52,291 nt of DNA, from NCBI RefSeq assembly GCF_030009775.1, contig NZ_JASCTH010000031.1, positions 68,854-121,144 of the forward strand, given 5' to 3'. The notes below the pieces were generated by a model. The model ran no database searches. It worked only from the letters and a program-made list of their open reading frames with translations, and was not told the origin of the DNA. Position numbers and translations under genes: made by a program. This DNA comes from Actinoplanes sandaracinus (GTDB lineage: Bacteria; Actinomycetota; Actinomycetes; Mycobacteriales; Micromonosporaceae). Below, one piece after another: positions 48,695 to 52,291 of this stretch (its first letter is position 1; every line of letters starts with the position of its first letter).

Positions 48695-49768
48695 ATGCAC
48701 GAAACAGTTCGGGAAGGGGCCGCTGGCGGGGCCGGCGTGCCCCCTGCCGGGCAGGAGGCAGCGCCGTCCGCGGTTCGCGGCCGGCGCATCCTGTCCATGC
48801 TCGGCCGGGTCGGCACCGTCCTGGTGCGCTGGCGCGAGGCGAGCGTCCTGATCGTCGCCCTCGGCATGGCCGTCTACTTCCGGGCGTCCAACGACGTCTT
48901 CCTCACACCGGACAACCTGCGCAACATCGCGCAGGCCACCGCGCCGGCGGCGATCGTCGCGATCGGCATCGTGCTGCTGCTGGTCAGCGGCGAGATCGAC
49001 CTGTCCGTCGGGGTCGTCGCCGCGCTCGCCCCGTTCCTGATGCACTACGCGGTGGATCTCTACGGGGTACCCGTCGTCCCGGCGCTGCTGCTGGCCTTCG
49101 GCATCTCGGCCGGCATCGGGTTCTGCAACGGTTTCATCGTCACCAAACTCAAGGTGCCGTCCCTGGTCGCGACCTTGGGTTCGTACTACTTCCTGCTCGG
49201 CGTGCTGCTCACCACCTCGCACGCCTACCCGGCACAGATCCCCGAACAGGCGCGGGGCCGGATCCAGACGATCTTCGGCGCGGGGGACTGGGCCTCGCTG
49301 ACCTGGTGCCTCACCATCGTTGTGATCTTCCACATCGTGCTCACCCGTACCCGCTGGGGACTGCACACGATCTCGGTCGGTGGCAATCCGATCGGCGCCA
49401 CCGAGGCCGGCATCCGTACCGACCGCATCAAGATCGGCAACTTCATGATCGCGAGCGTGCTCGGTGCGCTCGCCGGGCTCCTCGAAGCGTTCCGGATCAA
49501 CAGCATCGACCCCAACATCGGCGGCGGCACCGCCCTCGTCTTCACCGCGATCTCCGCGGCGGTCATCGGCGGCACCGCCCTGGCCGGCGGCTCCGGCACC
49601 GTCATCGGGGCGTTGCTCGGCGCGCTGATCCTCGCCGAGTTGCAGAACGGGTTCAATCTCATCGGGATCAGCGCCAACCCGTTCCAGCTGATCCTCGGCG
49701 GCGCGATCCTCCTCTCGATGATCGCCAACCAATACCTGTCCCGGCTGCGGCGCACCGGAGGCGCTTGA
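48695..49768 (+). CDS. Sugar ABC transporter permease (RbsC/FrcB-like)
   Basis: This 357-aa permease has a Gly/Ala-rich N-terminal tail of about 30 residues and about nine membrane spans. The family motif SGEIDLSVGVVAALAP and the ATPase-contact loop SVGGNPIGATEAGIRTDRI are present. The last segment, AGGSGTVIGALLGALILAEL, is typical. The stop overlaps the ATPase start by one base (TGATG). It works with the binding protein upstream and the ATPase downstream. Confidence 0.93.
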   Translation: MHETVREGAAGGAGVPPAGQEAAPSAVRGRRILSMLGRVGTVLVRWREASVLIVALGMAVYFRASNDVFLTPDNLRNIAQATAPAAIVAIGIVLLLVSGEIDLSVGVVAALAPFLMHYAVDLYGVPVVPALLLAFGISAGIGFCNGFIVTKLKVPSLVATLGSYYFLLGVLLTTSHAYPAQIPEQARGRIQTIFGAGDWASLTWCLTIVVIFHIVLTRTRWGLHTISVGGNPIGATEAGIRTDRIKIGNFMIASVLGALAGLLEAFRINSIDPNIGGGTALVFTAISAAVIGGTALAGGSGTVIGALLGALILAELQNGFNLIGISANPFQLILGGAILLSMIANQYLSRLRRTGGA

Positions 49769-50601
49769 TGACAGCGCAACCCACCACCTCTGACACCGCC
49801 CCGGACCCGTCGGCGCAGGGTGCCGCCCTGCGGGTGGAGAACGTGGTCAAACGTTTCGGTGCGCTCACCGCGCTGCGCGACGTCAGCCTGCGCCTGGACA
49901 AGGGCGAGGTGCTCGGCCTGATCGGCGACAACGGCGCCGGCAAGTCCACCCTCATCAAAGTCATTTGCGGATACCACCGCCCGGACGCCGGGCGGATCCA
50001 CGTGGACGGCCAGGAGGTGGTGCTGCGCAGCGTCGACCACGCCCGTTCCCTCGGCATCGACACCGTCTACCAGGGCCTCGCCCTGATCAACGAACTCAGC
50101 GTGTTCCACAACATGTTCCTCAACCGCGAGCTGCGTTTCGGGCCGCTGCTCAACAACCGGGCCATGCGCCGCCTCGCCAGAGAACACCTCGCCGACATGG
50201 GAGTCGACATCCCCGACGTCGGCGCGGAGGTCGCCAAGCTGTCCGGCGGGCAGCGACAGGCCGTAGCCGTCGCCCGCGCCGTCTACTCCGACGCCAAAGT
50301 CCTGCTCCTCGACGAACCACTCGCCGCCATGGGCGCCAAGGAAGGCGCCCTCATCCTCGACCTCATCCGGGACCTCAAAGCCCGCGGCGACGTCTCCGTC
50401 ATCATCATCGCCCATAACTACGCCCAGGTCCTCGACGTCTGCGACCGCGTCAACCTGCTCCAGCACGGCACCATCACCTTCGACCGGCGTACCGCCGACG
50501 TGACCTTGGAGGAATTGACCGAACTGGTCGTGGCCGAGTACCGCAACCGCCGCAAACCGTCGCTGAGAACCCGCTCCGACGATCCCGATCCGGGACCGTA
50601 G
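49768..50601 (+). CDS. Sugar ABC transporter ATP-binding protein, single NBD (FrcA-like)
   Basis: This 277-aa ATPase has Walker A GDNGAGKST at 53-61, the Q-loop in TVYQGLALINE, signature LSGGQRQ, Walker B in VLLLDEPLAAMG and the switch histidine in IIIAHN. Two positions differ from the usual form: TVYQG for TVYQD, and DEPLAAMG for DEPTxALG. Both probably keep function. It is single-domain, like the other two importer ATPases. The Arg/Asp-rich tail after LVVAEYRNRR is not conserved in the family. Confidence 0.92.
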   Translation: MTAQPTTSDTAPDPSAQGAALRVENVVKRFGALTALRDVSLRLDKGEVLGLIGDNGAGKSTLIKVICGYHRPDAGRIHVDGQEVVLRSVDHARSLGIDTVYQGLALINELSVFHNMFLNRELRFGPLLNNRAMRRLAREHLADMGVDIPDVGAEVAKLSGGQRQAVAVARAVYSDAKVLLLDEPLAAMGAKEGALILDLIRDLKARGDVSVIIIAHNYAQVLDVCDRVNLLQHGTITFDRRTADVTLEELTELVVAEYRNRRKPSLRTRSDDPDPGP

Positions 50602-50737
50602 CCGGCAGCCTGCACGCCGCCCGGCCGCCGCCGGTCGCCTCGCCGACCGTCCTCGCCGCGCTGATCGTCACGCGGATCACGGCGGCCAGCTTCAGGACCG
50701 AGCCGTGACCGCATCGCACCCCCCAGGAGCCCACACC

Positions 50738-52063
50738 ATGCCTGCCTCCGTGTCCGGATCCGCGCGTATCACCACCATGGACGTGCTGGACGTTCGCTTT
50801 CCGACGTCCGATCATCTCGACGGCTCCGACGCCATGAACCCTGAGCCGGACTACTCCGCCGCCTACGTGCGGCTGCGCACGGACGCCGGCGACGGCCACG
50901 AAGGCCACGCCCTGGCCTTCACCACCGGGCGCGGCAACGAGGTGCAGGCCAACGCCATCGCCGCCCTCACCTCCCACGTCGTGGGCAGATCGGTGGCCGA
51001 GGTGTGCGGCGATCTCGGCGGCTTCGCCCGTTCGCTCACCCACGATCCGCAACTGCGCTGGCTCGGCCCGGAGAAGGGCGCCGTCCACATGGCCGCCGGC
51101 GCGGTCGTCAACGCCGTCTGGGATCTCGCCGCCAAGCGGGCCGGCAAGCCGGTCTGGCGGTTCCTCGGCGAGATGTCGCCGGAGGAGATCGTCGCGCAGA
51201 TCGACTTCCGCTGGCTCAGCGACGCCCTCACCCCCGATGACGCGCTGGACATCCTGCGGCGGTCCCTGCCCGGCCGCCAGGAGCGCATCACGCTGCTCCT
51301 GGAACACGGCTACCCGGCGTACACGACGACGCCCGGCTGGCTCGGCTACTCCGACGAGAAGCTCGCCCGGCTGTCACGCGAGGCCGTCGCCGCCGGCTTC
51401 GGGCAGATCAAGCTGAAGGTCGGCGCCGACATCGAGGACGACATCCGGCGCATGAAGACCGCGCGGCAAGCGGTCGGCGACGACATCCGCATCGCCGTGG
51501 ACGCCAACCAGCGCTGGGACGTCCAGCCGGCCATCGACTGGATGCGCCGGCTCGCGCCGTACGACCCGTACTGGATCGAGGAACCGACCTCGCCCGACGA
51601 CATCCTCGGCCACGCCGCCGTACGCCGTGCCCTGCGACCGATCAAGGTGGCCACCGGCGAGCACATCCCCAACCGGGTGGTGTTCAAGCAACTGCTGCAG
51701 GCCGGCGCGGTGGACATCGTCCAGATCGACGCGGCCCGGGTCGGCGGGATCAACGAGAACGTCGCGATCCTCCTGCTCGCCGCGAAGTTCGGGGTGCCGG
51801 TCTGCCCGCACGCCGGCGGCGTCGGACTGTGCGAGATGGTGCAGCACCTGTCGATGTTCGACTTCGTCGCGGTCTCCGCCACCACGCGCGACCGCGTCAT
51901 CGAGTATGTCGATCACCTGCACGAACACTTCGCCGACCCGGTACGCGTCGTCGGCGGCCGGTACGCCGCGCCCACCGCCCCGGGGCTGAGCGCCCAGATG
52001 CTTCCGGCTTCCCTCGCGAAGTACGCCTACCCCGGCGGACCCGTCTGGGCCGCCCGTGTCTGA
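50738..52063 (+). CDS. L-fuconate dehydratase, enolase superfamily
   Basis: This 441-aa enzyme dehydrates L-fuconate to 2-keto-3-deoxy-L-fuconate, using Mg2+. It begins with DVRFPTSDHLDGSDAMNPEP, typical of L-fuconate dehydratases (human ENOSF1 group). The acid-sugar dehydratase residues are present: K225-x-K227, metal ligands D255, E281 and E308, and H358 in CPHAGG. Together with the sugar importer it suggests L-fucose (or D-arabinose-like sugar) breakdown by the non-phosphorylating route. The ATG at 50738 has AGGAG 9 nt upstream and is preferred to GTG 50705. It is separated from the ATPase by 136 nt, so it may have its own promoter. Dehydrogenase, lactonase and aldolase genes of the pathway are not in the window. 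Confidence 0.92.
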   Translation: MPASVSGSARITTMDVLDVRFPTSDHLDGSDAMNPEPDYSAAYVRLRTDAGDGHEGHALAFTTGRGNEVQANAIAALTSHVVGRSVAEVCGDLGGFARSLTHDPQLRWLGPEKGAVHMAAGAVVNAVWDLAAKRAGKPVWRFLGEMSPEEIVAQIDFRWLSDALTPDDALDILRRSLPGRQERITLLLEHGYPAYTTTPGWLGYSDEKLARLSREAVAAGFGQIKLKVGADIEDDIRRMKTARQAVGDDIRIAVDANQRWDVQPAIDWMRRLAPYDPYWIEEPTSPDDILGHAAVRRALRPIKVATGEHIPNRVVFKQLLQAGAVDIVQIDAARVGGINENVAILLLAAKFGVPVCPHAGGVGLCEMVQHLSMFDFVAVSATTRDRVIEYVDHLHEHFADPVRVVGGRYAAPTAPGLSAQMLPASLAKYAYPGGPVWAARV

Positions 52064-52124
52064 CGCGGCCCTCACCGACGCCCACCAATGATGTTCGCCG
52101 AAGGCCTGGGCGCCGCCCCGGCCG

Positions 52125-52291
52125 TCAGGCGCCGGCCACCGCGACGGAGCGGGCGCCGGCCAGCGTCACGGCGAGTTCGTGGTAGCGCTGGGCGACGGCG
52201 GGCCAGCGTGGCGCCGGCTCGGCGTGGCCGCTGCGTTCGCGCAGTGTGGCGGCCAGAGCGGGCTTGGTGAGGATCTTGCGGATCGCGGTTG
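52125..52291 (-). CDS. C-terminal end of an unidentified protein, possibly a glycosyltransferase (partial)
   Basis: The minus strand at the right edge encodes the last 55 residues of a gene whose start lies outside the window: IRKILTKPALAATLRERSGH, then WPAVAQRYHELAVTL. The pattern of a helix with P-x-L-A-x-x-L-R and W-x-x-V-A-x-x-Y resembles the C-terminal helices of GT-B glycosyltransferases, but the fragment is too short for a firm call. It is convergent with fuconate dehydratase, with a 61-bp gap. Confidence 0.5.
   Translation of the reverse strand, partial: TAIRKILTKPALAATLRERSGHAEPAPRWPAVAQRYHELAVTLAGARSVAVAGA

Noticed and set aside
1..52291. Prophage, insertion sequence or integrated plasmid
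   Set aside because: I found no integrase, transposase, terminase or replication gene, and no terminal inverted repeats bounding a gene.

Overview
The window is about 72% GC with many GTG starts, ATGA/GTGA gene overlaps, GC-only hairpins and typical actinomycete families (GAF-ANTAR, WYL, XRE, GntR, FIST, PEP-synthase-like proteins, single-NBD sugar importers). It fits a high-GC soil actinobacterium, most like the Micromonosporaceae (Actinoplanes-type). This assignment is inferred from gene content and composition; no rRNA is present to confirm it.

Layout. 1-3.1 kb: the end of a sugar-importer operon (permease, ATPase, Gfo/Idh oxidoreductase); its binding protein probably lies upstream. 3.1-6.4 kb: a lone 1072-aa NACHT NTPase followed by two short tandem-repeat arrays in a roughly 580-bp non-coding stretch. 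6.9-9.3 kb: a small MerR-like protein and a secreted GH5 glycosidase with a cysteine-repeat tail. 9.4-13.9 kb: a two-gene biosynthetic cassette, an adenylation-thiolation-reductase protein overlapping an ATP-grasp ligase. 14-17.8 kb: three overlapping signalling genes (PAS kinase, Rcp1-like receiver, REC-PAS-kinase-REC hybrid). 17.8-21.5 kb, minus strand: a PEP-synthase/rifampin-phosphotransferase-like protein, a TPR protein and a GAF-ANTAR regulator. 22-23.9 kb: an acyltransferase and a lipoprotein. 24-26.4 kb: a chromate operon with ChrB split in two (chrB-N, chrB-C, chrA). 26.5-29.2 kb: an unknown protein, a WYL regulator divergent from a RidA protein, and a cold-shock gene with a structured leader. 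29.3-33.7 kb: two GGDEF proteins, one coupled to a FIST sensor. 33.9-35.9 kb: a two-CBS protein and an L,D-transpeptidase, then an acetyltransferase remnant. 36.3-40.5 kb, minus strand: a di-iron hydrolase-like protein, a membrane protein and a MASE1-type kinase behind a KstR-like operator. 40.6-41.9 kb: an XRE regulator divergent from an NTF2-like protein.

41.9-52.1 kb is a carbohydrate locus. A FadR-type GntR regulator faces a complete importer (permease, ATPase, binding protein). A second operon follows: aldose 1-epimerase (frameshifted as read), binding protein, permease, ATPase and L-fuconate dehydratase. The last gene suggests uptake and non-phosphorylative breakdown of L-fucose or a similar deoxy or acidic sugar. 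With the importer at the left edge, the window holds three related importers, all with single-domain ATPases.

The most novel-looking parts are the A-T-R/ATP-grasp cassette, the isolated NACHT gene with repeat arrays, the FIST-GGDEF pair, and several clear palindromes placed on promoters. Start codons were chosen from ribosome-binding sites and family N-termini. Functions come from reading motifs, not from database searches.
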